From contig CAZNSG010000289.1 of NCBI GenBank assembly GCA_964575715.1, forward strand, positions 1-31,903: a stretch of 31,903 nt of DNA, read 5' to 3'. The translations under genes and the position numbers were made by a program. The notes beneath the pieces are model-generated. The model had not been told where the DNA came from, made no database searches, and worked only from the letters and a program-made list of their open reading frames with translations. Origin of the DNA: PNAI01 sp964575715. GTDB taxonomy: Bacteria > Pseudomonadota > Alphaproteobacteria > Rhizobiales > Xanthobacteraceae. Positions 24,577 through 31,903 of this stretch are shown here, one piece after another; position 1 is the stretch's first letter; every line of letters begins with the position of its first letter.

Positions 24577-25743
24577 TTAGCCGCGCATCGCCGTCTCCAC
24601 CAGCCGCACCCAGTACGACGTCCCGAACGGGATCACCTCGTCGTTGAAGTTATAGGCGGGATGATGCAGGCCGGCGCTCTCGCCATTGCCAACGAAGATG
24701 AAGGCGCCCGGCCGCGCATTGAGCATGAATGAAAAATCTTCTGCGCCCATCACCGGCGCGACATTGTCATCGACCCGTTCACGCCCCACCACTTCGGCGG
24801 CGACTGATGCGGCAAATGCGGCTTGGCGTTCGTGGTTGCAGGTCACCGGATAATCGCGGCGATAGGTGAGCTTGGCCTTGGCGCCATAAATCCGCGCCGT
24901 GCCTTCAATCATCTCGCGCAGGCGTCTTTCCAGCAGGTCTTGCACTTCGGGCACCAAGCTGCGCGCGGTGCCGCGCAGAAGTGCGGTCTGCGGGATGACG
25001 TTGTCGGTATTGCCGGCCTGAAAGAGGCAAATCGAAACCACCGCCGATTGCAGCGGATCGACATTGCGCGAAACGATCGACTGGATCTGGTTGATGATCT
25101 GTGCGCCGACCAGCACGGTATCGACGGAGAAATGCGGCCGCGCGGCGTGGCCGCCGACGCCTTCGATCTCGACCATGATGCGGTCAGCCGCCGCCATCAG
25201 CGGGCCAGCCCGGAGCGCAAATTCGCCCAAGGGGAGCCCGGGATAATTGTGCATGCCATAGACTTCCTCGATGGCGAAACGCTCCATCAGTCCGTCCTTG
25301 ACCATTTCACGGCCGCCGCCACCGCCCTCCTCCGCCGGTTGAAAAATGACGATTACGGTGCCAGCGAAATTGCGGGTCTCGGCGAGATATTTGGCAGCGC
25401 CGAGCAGCATGGCACTATGGCCGTCATGGCCGCAGGCGTGCATCTTGCCGGGTACGGTGGATTTGTAGGGCAGATCGTTGGCTTCCTCGATCGGGAGCGC
25501 ATCCATGTCGGCGCGCAGTCCGATCGTTCGGCTGCCGGCCCCTTTGCGGCCGCGGATCACACCAACCACGCCGGTCTTGCCGATCCCCGTCACCACCTGG
25601 TCGCAGCCAAAGCTTTTGAGCTTTTCGGCTACCAACGCCGCGGTGCGGTGCACGTCGAACAGCAGTTCGGGGTGGGCATGGAGATCATGCCGCCAGGCGG
25701 TAATCTCAGGGTGCAGGTCGGCGATGCGGTTTACGATTGGCAT
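24577..25743 (-). CDS. M20 family amidohydrolase (hippurate hydrolase-like)
   Basis: 388 residues, the standard size. The dinuclear metal ligands are all visible: C104 and H106 in MHACGHDGHSAM, E138/E139 in FQPAEEGGGG, H165 in YGMHNYPG, and the late VMGAEDFSFM motif. GLRADMDALPIEE is the other family block. The dimerisation domain (about 185-290) includes GHAARPH. Enzymes of this M20D group hydrolyse N-acyl amino acids (hippurate, N-acetyl amino acids, IAA conjugates). They are cytoplasmic, and no signal peptide is seen here. Start ATG 25743 has AGGAG 6 bp upstream. It stands alone, divergent from tRNA-Lys. The substrate cannot be deduced. Confidence 0.93.
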   Translation of the reverse strand: MPIVNRIADLHPEITAWRHDLHAHPELLFDVHRTAALVAEKLKSFGCDQVVTGIGKTGVVGVIRGRKGAGSRTIGLRADMDALPIEEANDLPYKSTVPGKMHACGHDGHSAMLLGAAKYLAETRNFAGTVIVIFQPAEEGGGGGREMVKDGLMERFAIEEVYGMHNYPGLPLGEFALRAGPLMAAADRIMVEIEGVGGHAARPHFSVDTVLVGAQIINQIQSIVSRNVDPLQSAVVSICLFQAGNTDNVIPQTALLRGTARSLVPEVQDLLERRLREMIEGTARIYGAKAKLTYRRDYPVTCNHERQAAFAASVAAEVVGRERVDDNVAPVMGAEDFSFMLNARPGAFIFVGNGESAGLHHPAYNFNDEVIPFGTSYWVRLVETAMRG

Positions 25744-25823
25744 GCTGGGCTCCTTGCGGCTGCTGCGCGATGATCTAGCAGCGGGCGCAGGAGATCAACC
25801 GCATGCCGAAAATGGCGGCCCTA

Positions 25824-25852
25824 TTGACCGGAAGGGGTACCATCCCTACACA
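25824..25852 (+). promoter_or_regulatory. Candidate promoter of tRNA-Lys
   Basis: TTGACC (25824-25829) is followed after 17 bp by TACACA (25847-25852), 10 bp before the mature tRNA 5' end. The -35 is near consensus and the -10 weak, as is common for stable RNA promoters in alphaproteobacteria. Confidence 0.5.
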
Positions 25853-25862
25853 CCGCGCCGGA

Positions 25863-25938
25863 GAGCCCGTAGCTCAGTCGGTAGAGCACGTGACTTTTAA
25901 TCACGGGGTCGTTGGTTCGAAACCAACCGGGCTCACCA
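25863..25938 (+). tRNA. tRNA-Lys (anticodon TTT)
   Basis: 76 nt with encoded CCA. Acceptor arms GAGCCCG (25863-25869) and CGGGCTC (25928-25934) pair perfectly, with discriminator A. The D arm is TAGCTCAGTCGGTAGAGCA, and the anticodon stem CGTGA/TCACG encloses CTTTTAA with anticodon TTT. The T arm GTTGGTTCGAAACCAAC is canonical. tRNA-Lys 3' ends are frequent integrase targets, and the DNA to the right is island-like. Confidence 0.98.
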
Positions 25939-26347
25939 ATAAATTCAATAACTTAGATATTTCACTGCTTTCTCAGAAAGTGTCGTGTCCGCACTGTGTC
26001 CGCATTAACGCTGCGGGTGAAAGGCTGGACCGACTGAGCACGGCTTGTCATTGGATCGCCCTTCCCAGTTCAACGCGCGTCGCCGAATTTGCGCTCGCCG
26101 TGTGCTCCGCTTCCGCCGATCTCTCGGGCGAACAGTATCTCGTTCTTGATCACCTAGCTGCCACCATTCAAGCCAGCGCAGCCGTAGATCAGGAAACCGT
26201 CCGACGCTGCGCCGGCCGAAATCAGGGAACCGTCGCCGTGCTGTCACCAAGGGGCGCTCAGCGCCGCCGCGGTTGTCGAGGCCCGCGACAGGATTGGAAC
26301 TGCCCCCTATCCAGCGCGTCGCGCGATATGCAGCATAGCTCGTGCCC
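25939..26347. other. 409-bp gap after tRNA-Lys without a credible gene; possible integrase-tail remnant
   Basis: The first 40 bp are AT-rich. An 11-bp-period repeat (GTGTCCGCA twice, 25985-25993 and 25996-26004) follows. Read on the minus strand, positions 26005-25973 encode a short tail, MRTQCGHDTF, then a stop; the frame closes 14 codons upstream of that Met, so no full gene exists. The rest (26010-26347) is moderately GC-rich. An open frame running through the tRNA into it is not coding on any recognisable ground. I saw no second copy of the tRNA 3' end in the window, so the other attachment site, if any, lies outside. Confidence 0.4.
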
Positions 26348-27226
26348 TCACGCCGCGATTTCCGCGGGCTCGGCAAGGGCCAAGCCTCGAAGGTAGTCCG
26401 CAGCCTTGGAAGCCTTGCTGCACGCTGTAAAGAACGCTCGTTTGTCATCCTTCAGAAGCCCAATCCAGGAGGCGATATAGCCCGCGTTCCGAACGTCACC
26501 ATCAAAGCCGAGTTCCGCGCAGAGGAAGGCGGCACCCAACTCCGCGATCAGTTCCTCAGCCGCGTAATTGCGTGAGCCGGACCGGTTCTTCAAGTCGCGA
26601 TCAAGGCGCGACTTGTGTCCGGTCCAATGCGTCAATTCATGGAAAGCCACGTTGTAGAAGTGATCTGCGCTCTTGAACGCAACGAGTGCGGGCATCGAAA
26701 TAAAATCGTGGCTCGGCACGTAGTTGGCTTCACCATGGCCCTCGCGAATGTCCGCGCCGGTAGTGCGCAAGAATTCGTCGGCAAGCCCGTCGCGTATGTC
26801 GGGATTACGAACGCGCATCGGCTTTGCCGTATTGATGGTGTCGGGAAGGTTCTCGCACTGGTCAACATTGAACACGGTGTATTCCCGCATCATGGGAATG
26901 ATGCGTGTTTCGCCTTCCTTGCCATCTCGATCGGCGACCTGAAGTTGCTTCACGAAATAGACCTTCGTGCCGTGCTCGCCCCTGCGGACATTACCGCCCA
27001 ACCCCAAAGCCTGTTTGAATGTCAGAAAGCGGGGCGTGCGATAGCCGGTCGTTTGTGCCATCCACAACAGCACGACATTGCATCCCGAGTAGGGCCGATT
27101 GGTCACGGCGTTGCACGGCGTATTCATGCCGGTCGTTGCCGACCAAGGCTTGATCCATGGCGCGGCGCCACGCTCCAACTCCGCAACAATGCGCGTCGAT
27201 ACCTCTGCATAGAGATCACGTTTCAT
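26348..27226 (-). CDS. ArdC-like antirestriction protein (ssDNA-binding domain plus zincin metallopeptidase)
   Basis: 292 residues. The N-terminal ArdC ssDNA-binding domain (about 1-125) starts typically (DLYAEVSTRIVAELERGAAPWIKPW) and has NRPYSGCNVVLLW and GxxVRRGEHG. The C-terminal zincin domain (about 145-280) carries HELTHWTGH (zinc ligands H196 and H200, catalytic E197), then SRLDRDL and EELIAELGAAFL, where a Glu supplies the third ligand. ArdC proteins of plasmids and conjugative elements bind and protect incoming single-stranded DNA and counter type I/II restriction. Start ATG 27226 has AGGT 6 bp upstream. It lies between tRNA-Lys and the methyltransferase, on the same strand as the latter after a 385-bp gap, which supports a mobile-element origin. 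Family assignment is firm. Confidence 0.92.
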   Translation of the reverse strand: MKRDLYAEVSTRIVAELERGAAPWIKPWSATTGMNTPCNAVTNRPYSGCNVVLLWMAQTTGYRTPRFLTFKQALGLGGNVRRGEHGTKVYFVKQLQVADRDGKEGETRIIPMMREYTVFNVDQCENLPDTINTAKPMRVRNPDIRDGLADEFLRTTGADIREGHGEANYVPSHDFISMPALVAFKSADHFYNVAFHELTHWTGHKSRLDRDLKNRSGSRNYAAEELIAELGAAFLCAELGFDGDVRNAGYIASWIGLLKDDKRAFFTACSKASKAADYLRGLALAEPAEIAA

Positions 27227-27611
27227 AACAACCTCGCTGTTACAGCCACGCGCGACCGTGTTTTGCGAACGGCCGCACGCCCTAACAACGCCGCGTCGGG
27301 CACGGTTTCTAAATTTTGCAGCGTGATGCGAGGCGGATGGTCTCAGGGGACGGGGCGGGACCCGGGGTACGCTGGACAGGCCCCCCTCCTTTTTGCGTTC
27401 GACGATTGGGGCGCACAGATGTAGCCAATAATTTCAGCCCGTTAACTATTCATTTACCGTTGGACGCCCGCCTCACGTCGTCGACCAGTTGGCCGGTAGC
27501 GAAGGTGACAAGATAAGACCGCCGAACGCTAAGCACTCCAAGGCGGTACAAACCAAAATGCGTATGCTGCCAGACAATATAGCCTGGTTAGGCACGCATC
27601 GTGATGCTCGA
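27227..27611. other. 385-bp gap between methyltransferase and ardC-like gene
   Basis: No convincing gene on either strand. A G/C-rich block at 27346-27398 (runs of G then CCCCCCTCCTTTTT) is flanked by ordinary sequence. The ardC promoter should lie here on the minus strand, but I could not pick out a clear -35/-10 pair. No terminator hairpin with a T-run was found after the methyltransferase stop. Confidence 0.5.
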
Positions 27612-30600
27612 CTAGGTACTCAGCTCCTCTTTGTCGTCAGCATCCGAACCAAGACGAAATTTTATGTCGTAATTGATAATGAAATCTCTTTCGTCCTCGG
27701 TGAAGCCGTAGTGCCTAGCCAATTTCAAATCGATTTCGTCAAGAATATCTTTCGACTCAGAAACATTAAATTCGTCGTAGGCGATTGTAGCGCCATCCTT
27801 GGTGTTAATTGTCTTTCGAGTAGCGTGCTGCTTCAAATCCATCATGAGCTTTGCGTTTAACGCAATTAGCGAATTGTCGCCGAGAATAGACGGAGCGATG
27901 GGGAAACTTGTCGCGAGGGTATCACTTAGATGGAAGCAGTCGCCGTACACGATAAAATATGTGTAGAACAAACTGCTGTTGAGGACGGCACAAACTGCGT
28001 GGGAATGTGGCTCATCTTGGAAGTATAGATACCGACCGTGAGCGGGCGGCCCCACCCGCTTATTTTTTGCGTAATAAGGTACGCCAACTGTAGCCTTAAC
28101 CCAGTACTGGGTCGCCTCTTGATAAAATATGAAGTGGTTTGTCGGGTGTGACGATGACACAAGCTGAATCGGCTTCCGTTGTCCGACAAAAACCTTGGTG
28201 AATGCGGACGCAAGCAAAGCTGCTGGAATTTTGGGGAATTGGCCTTGGAGTAGCGTGCTTTCTGAAATGCGTGTAAATTCCAACGTTGCAAACAAATTTG
28301 ATCGAACCTCACTGGCCCAGCGATTGTATCGTGTAGTTACCAGAACTGCGGACCCCGCCGGTCTCATCTTTTTCGCGACGAGAATTGCGCTTCGGCAATG
28401 TTGAAGTCCCTCGAAAAGCTTTCCGGGACGATCATCACACGATATGACGCGCACCAAGTTGCACTTTTGGCTCAAATACTGGCGCAGCGTCGCCATTCGA
28501 GACGAACTTACTACGGGTAATTGGACGATAAAACTGAAATAGCCGCCGGGTCCAATAAGTTGGAGCGATCGCTCCGAACAAAGCGCGTATAAGTTACCAG
28601 TCTTCTCGACTGAATAGTCTTTGACAGTGTATTGGGTTTTGACCGCGGCATACTCCTTCCAAGGCGGGTTCCCGATGATTACGTCGAAGCCCCCCCCGCG
28701 CATAATGGCGTAGAACTCGACGAACCAATGGAATGGCTCGTGAGACTTTAACCACTTGTTGTAAGCGATCTTATCGCTGATCTTCACGCCATAATCGACC
28801 GCCAAATATCGATTGAGTTCGTCTTCTAAAGCTTTGAGTCGCTGGCGTAGTTGCAGCTTGTGCTGGGCCGGCACCGATGTACCGTCCTCAGTTTGATAGC
28901 GTCGGAATGTATCAAAGGTATGTTGAAGGTCGCCGGCCTTAGCGTTGATCTTCTCGGCGGCGTTTTCGAAATCTAACTTGCTACTAAGAGCCCTCTTGAT
29001 CTCATCGTAATTGGCGTAGCCAATAAGCGTGTTGCCCGCACGAATGTTAAAATCAATGTCGGGTAATGGTTCAATACCGAGATTGTGACTGGCCAAATCC
29101 GGCGTGACTTGCGCGGCCAGCTTTAGAAATAGCCGCAACTTACAAATCTCAACCGCCTCTTCCATAATGTCCACACCAAATAAATTATTCAGAATAATAT
29201 TTTTGAAAATGAAGTATCGACGATTAGGATGTACAGCAGCACGCGATAAAATCTCGCGAAAGTCGGAAAATGTGTTCGGCTGAGTATTTTCGTTGGACCT
29301 CTCGAAATCAGCAATAAACGCCGCCATTCGGTCCAGGCAGGCTTCGTAAAGCGGTTCTAGAACATTCAGCGCCGCGAAGAGAAACGCGCCCGAACCACAG
29401 GTCGGGTCGAGTATGGTAATGTGTTCGACGGCTTGCCAAAAGGCGCGCAATAATTCTGGTCCCTGGCAATTTTCGATTACGTCCTGCGCAAACTGACGGA
29501 TGTCGAGATTCAACGTAATAAGATCGTTGATGTCTTGAATTTCACCGGCATCGAGCTTATGCCGCAGCTCTTCACAACGATTTCGTCGTGCGACGACTTC
29601 GCGCCACGTTTCAGTGGGCAAGCTGAGCTGTGCGGGACCTGGCTTGTTCCAATTCAGTCGCTTGGCAACAGAATTCAGTCCCGCCGCAATCTCCGCGGGT
29701 AGTGGATCGCTCACCCCGTGACGGACTGCGGGATAAATATAGCGATCAGGTGTTTCGCGTAATAAATCCCAAAGCGTCGGCCCGCCGGGATTCTCGAACG
29801 CAACCTTGCACTTGGGCTTGGCCGAATCGAACAGAAATGGGATGACCGTGTGCTTGCTTATATATTCCGTGATGTCCTCTTTGGTGTAGTAGGCTCCCAT
29901 CTGTTTTTGGTTTATGTACTTTTCGAAGATATAGCCAAGGACGTCGGGATTGATTTCGTCGTCTGCGCGGATCGGGCGCTCATCTAGATGCCACTGATAT
30001 TGGTCAAAATAGTTGAATATGCGGTCGAAGGCCTTGTCCGGAATTTGAATTGTCTTTCCGTATCGTTCGGGTGCTTCGAGTTCGTGGATGTCAAATATGC
30101 CACCATTGAGATAAGGAACGCGGCCGATAAGCTTCTCCAATTCGGTATCACGCTTTCGCCCACCGAGGCCCTCGTGAAAGAGCCGAAGTAAGAAGTAGCG
30201 ATAAAACGAATAGAACTTGTCGTTGCCTTTCTCCTTCCGGCATCGCGCAAGCCGATTGCGTAGATAGTTGAGATCGCCGTCGAGGAAGCCCTTTTTTTGC
30301 ATGAAATAAACAAACATGAGGCGGTTCAACATTACTGACGCGTACCATTCGTGGTCGCCGCTCTCTGCGATCCCTGCAATGAATTTTAGAAATGCAACGT
30401 GTTCTTGTTGGAACTGATCAAAAAAGCGCTTGGTAACACGCTCTACGTCGAAACCAGCCCGCGCGCGGCCCGTAACATCTGGCAATGAGAGGCTATCTTC
30501 TTCGTCGAGGGAAAATGCAACGGCTTGAAGTTTCTGAATAAGTGCATCGCCGGGCTGCGATGTCTGGTAGGAATGTTCACGACACGCAACTGGTTTACTA

Positions 30601-30923
30601 GGTTCGCGTTTGACCCACTGCCAAATCTGCGTCGTTTTGGCGGCGTCGGTAAAGATTATGAAATGCTCAAGCGCGCTCTTGGCGACCTGATTCTCAATCT
30701 TGCGACGCTCGGCGTATTCGGGCATTGGCCCCCTGGTTGACGCAGTACACTGATAGGCGACCATGCCGCGCTTATGAGCAATCGCGATGAGAGTGTAGGA
30801 CTGAGTGCCGACCATAACTTTGAGCGGCGCTTGATACCGGTCCCAGCCTAACTCTTCGATGAATAGTGTTCGGAAATCGAAGTCTTTCAGGAATTGGCGA
30901 GCACGTGTGACGTTGATTGGCAT
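27612..30923 (-). CDS. Large Eco57I/DrmMI-like adenine-specific DNA methyltransferase (restriction or defence)
   Basis: 1103 residues. Residues 1-130 form an N-terminal domain (FLKDFDFRTLFIEELGWDR...) of the type that heads type IIG-like enzymes; I cannot see a complete PD-(D/E)xK set, so nuclease activity is uncertain. A helical region follows, then the N6-adenine methyltransferase: motif X-like GAYYTKEDI at 343-351, SAM-binding DPTCGSG at 506-512, the FGVDIMEEAVEICKLRLFL region at 582-600 and catalytic NPPW at 752-755. Residues ~760-1100 are the target-recognition region. It starts 9 bp after the helicase stop, forming an operon. GC is low: sampled lines give 15/60 at 29161, 26/60 at 28261 and 27/60 at 30481, against 44/60 at 12601 in recG. 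Class 1 DISARM DrmMI is one reading; a two-gene helicase plus methyltransferase system is the other. Confidence 0.85.
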   Translation of the reverse strand: MPINVTRARQFLKDFDFRTLFIEELGWDRYQAPLKVMVGTQSYTLIAIAHKRGMVAYQCTASTRGPMPEYAERRKIENQVAKSALEHFIIFTDAAKTTQIWQWVKREPSKPVACREHSYQTSQPGDALIQKLQAVAFSLDEEDSLSLPDVTGRARAGFDVERVTKRFFDQFQQEHVAFLKFIAGIAESGDHEWYASVMLNRLMFVYFMQKKGFLDGDLNYLRNRLARCRKEKGNDKFYSFYRYFLLRLFHEGLGGRKRDTELEKLIGRVPYLNGGIFDIHELEAPERYGKTIQIPDKAFDRIFNYFDQYQWHLDERPIRADDEINPDVLGYIFEKYINQKQMGAYYTKEDITEYISKHTVIPFLFDSAKPKCKVAFENPGGPTLWDLLRETPDRYIYPAVRHGVSDPLPAEIAAGLNSVAKRLNWNKPGPAQLSLPTETWREVVARRNRCEELRHKLDAGEIQDINDLITLNLDIRQFAQDVIENCQGPELLRAFWQAVEHITILDPTCGSGAFLFAALNVLEPLYEACLDRMAAFIADFERSNENTQPNTFSDFREILSRAAVHPNRRYFIFKNIILNNLFGVDIMEEAVEICKLRLFLKLAAQVTPDLASHNLGIEPLPDIDFNIRAGNTLIGYANYDEIKRALSSKLDFENAAEKINAKAGDLQHTFDTFRRYQTEDGTSVPAQHKLQLRQRLKALEDELNRYLAVDYGVKISDKIAYNKWLKSHEPFHWFVEFYAIMRGGGFDVIIGNPPWKEYAAVKTQYTVKDYSVEKTGNLYALCSERSLQLIGPGGYFSFIVQLPVVSSSRMATLRQYLSQKCNLVRVISCDDRPGKLFEGLQHCRSAILVAKKMRPAGSAVLVTTRYNRWASEVRSNLFATLEFTRISESTLLQGQFPKIPAALLASAFTKVFVGQRKPIQLVSSSHPTNHFIFYQEATQYWVKATVGVPYYAKNKRVGPPAHGRYLYFQDEPHSHAVCAVLNSSLFYTYFIVYGDCFHLSDTLATSFPIAPSILGDNSLIALNAKLMMDLKQHATRKTINTKDGATIAYDEFNVSESKDILDEIDLKLARHYGFTEDERDFIINYDIKFRLGSDADDKEELST

Positions 30924-30932
30924 CGTTTGACC

Positions 30933-31903
30933 TTACATCAGGGCGGGAGAAAGTCCGAGCGAGCAAATGATTTGAGGCTCACCCGATTGCTCTTGCTCAT
31001 GGATGATACAAAGCCGGTCGTCCTCCCGTAGCGCCATCACCAACTCTGCGAGTTTGTCATCGGTTATGCCGGCGCGAAGTTGGCGATTGAGCGTATCGGT
31101 GGCGGATTGGCGGAGGGGGTAGCGATAAATCTCTTCGATCGCCTTCGCGAGCTCCGGCAGGTCGAACAACGAGCCTTTGACGCGTTCAGCATATCGTTTT
31201 AGCCGCTCATAAGTGCGGAACCTCGCACCGGAGGGCCGCCCCAATTGTCCACCGACAGTCTTTTCCTCGGCAGCGATAAACTCGACGCCCTTGCGCACCA
31301 AATCGTGATGGTTGTCCTGTCGAGGGAGCGCCGGCGTTTCAGGTGAGCATTCAGCGGCTTTGAGAATTTCGAATTGCGACTCCGTGATGTTATTGCCCTT
31401 GGTGTCTACCCACGCCAACGCGTCGTTTCCTTCGGCTGTGCGGAGATAGACGAGAACGCCATGGGGCTTCGTCTCGGCGGCCTGATGTGGGCGAGTCGAA
31501 TAGACGACCGGGGGCAGTTCCGGGATCGTTTTTTGTAGTTCGGGAAACCGATCTATCGCATTCTTCCAAATTTGGTATGCGAAGGACGCCAGATCGACCT
31601 CAGTCTCGGCATCGCCGTCAAGAATGCCGGATTTCTCGTGGTACAGGTCGAGAAGTTTCTGGCGCTCGCTTTCATCCTCGAAGAACGCTTCGTCAGTGCC
31701 AACAACTTCGGCGTTCTCATGCAGGCGCTGGCGCACGCGGGCACGCAATCGGATAAGGTTCTCGACCCCGTCGGCAGGCAAGAACGAATAGCAAAGGATT
31801 CGTTCGGACTTTTGGCCGATGCGATCCACGCGGCCGGCACGTTGAATTAGTCGGATGATGGCCCACGGCAGATCAAAATTTACGACGATGGCCGCGTCCT
31901 GTA
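30933..31903 (-). CDS. SF2/SNF2-type helicase, C-terminal part (cut by window edge)
   Basis: The reading frame is open to the right edge, so only the last ~323 residues are seen. It enters within the second RecA-like domain: on the minus strand 31903-31803 encode DAAIVVNFDLPW and then IQRAGRVDRIGQK, the motif V and arginine-finger motif VI of SNF2/DEAD-family helicases. An open start at GTG 31829 falls inside motif VI and is not the real start. After the motor come ~280 residues of helical C-terminal region unknown to me. The stop lies 9 bp before the methyltransferase start. The partner gene suggests a DrmD-like (DISARM) helicase or the translocase of a two-gene restriction system. GC here is near 57% (34/60 at 31141), higher than in the methyltransferase. 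Confidence 0.85.
   Translation of the reverse strand, partial: QDAAIVVNFDLPWAIIRLIQRAGRVDRIGQKSERILCYSFLPADGVENLIRLRARVRQRLHENAEVVGTDEAFFEDESERQKLLDLYHEKSGILDGDAETEVDLASFAYQIWKNAIDRFPELQKTIPELPPVVYSTRPHQAAETKPHGVLVYLRTAEGNDALAWVDTKGNNITESQFEILKAAECSPETPALPRQDNHHDLVRKGVEFIAAEEKTVGGQLGRPSGARFRTYERLKRYAERVKGSLFDLPELAKAIEEIYRYPLRQSATDTLNRQLRAGITDDKLAELVMALREDDRLCIIHEQEQSGEPQIICSLGLSPALM

Noticed and set aside
25803..26396. 197-residue open frame running through tRNA-Lys into the island
   Set aside because: It reads through the tRNA and has no family features; the tRNA is certain.
26005..26448. 147-residue minus-strand open frame after the ardC gene
   Set aside because: It overlaps the ardC 3' end in another frame, is Arg/Pro-rich and has no recognisable motif.
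27346..27398. G/C-run block followed by TTTTT as a terminator
   Set aside because: No stable stem of adequate length directly precedes the T-run on the plus strand, and no plus-strand gene ends there.
31803..31829. GTG at 31829 as start of a 298-residue protein
   Set aside because: It falls inside helicase motif VI; the frame continues with conserved helicase sequence to the window edge, so this is an internal codon.

Overview
The window reads as high-GC alphaproteobacterial chromosome, most like the order Hyphomicrobiales (Bradyrhizobium, Rhodoplanes or Xanthobacteraceae type). The evidence is the sdhE-mfd / recG / DUF502 / glmS / glmU neighbourhood, palindromic repeats with TTC loops and CTCTCCCCGC arms, and an ndvB/ndvC-like beta-glucan locus of the Bradyrhizobium type. 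The assignment rests on recognised families and gene order, not on a database search.

Layout from left to right. 1-138: palindromic repeats. 139-7586: accessory and house-keeping genes, namely an 18-unit TPR protein (-), a degenerate PleD-like REC-REC-GGDEF protein (+), a DsbA/FrnE-type oxidoreductase (+), two tandem HupE/UreJ-like membrane proteins (-, ATGA overlap), an orphan Bug/TctC solute-binding protein (+) and a DoxX-like membrane protein (-). 7628-17932: a conserved core block. mfd and sdhE (-, ATGA overlap) are divergent from recG (+), with a REP-like mosaic between them. DUF502, glmS and glmU follow on the minus strand. GlmS and GlmU together convert fructose-6-phosphate to UDP-GlcNAc for peptidoglycan and LPS. 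glmS has a forced TTG start. 18078-19333: an envelope pair, a SPOR-like single-pass protein and a small membrane protein, overlapping by one base.

19299-24554 is a beta-glucan locus. It holds an NdvC-like GH17 membrane protein (-), a small secreted four-cysteine protein (+) and an NdvB-like protein (+) that fuses a GH17 domain to a membrane glycosyltransferase family 2 synthase. By analogy with Bradyrhizobium these should make periplasmic beta-(1,3),(1,6)-glucans. An M20 amidohydrolase (-) follows.

25863-25938 is tRNA-Lys(TTT), and to its right the character changes. There are long poorly coding gaps, an ArdC-type antirestriction protein (-), a 1103-residue Eco57I/DrmMI-like adenine methyltransferase (-) of much lower GC, and the C-terminal part of an SF2/SNF2 helicase (-) that runs off the right edge. 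The helicase and methyltransferase are 9 bp apart and form an operon. This looks like the start of a genomic island at tRNA-Lys carrying a defence system: either class 1 DISARM-like or a two-gene helicase plus methyltransferase restriction system. Its remaining genes lie outside the window.
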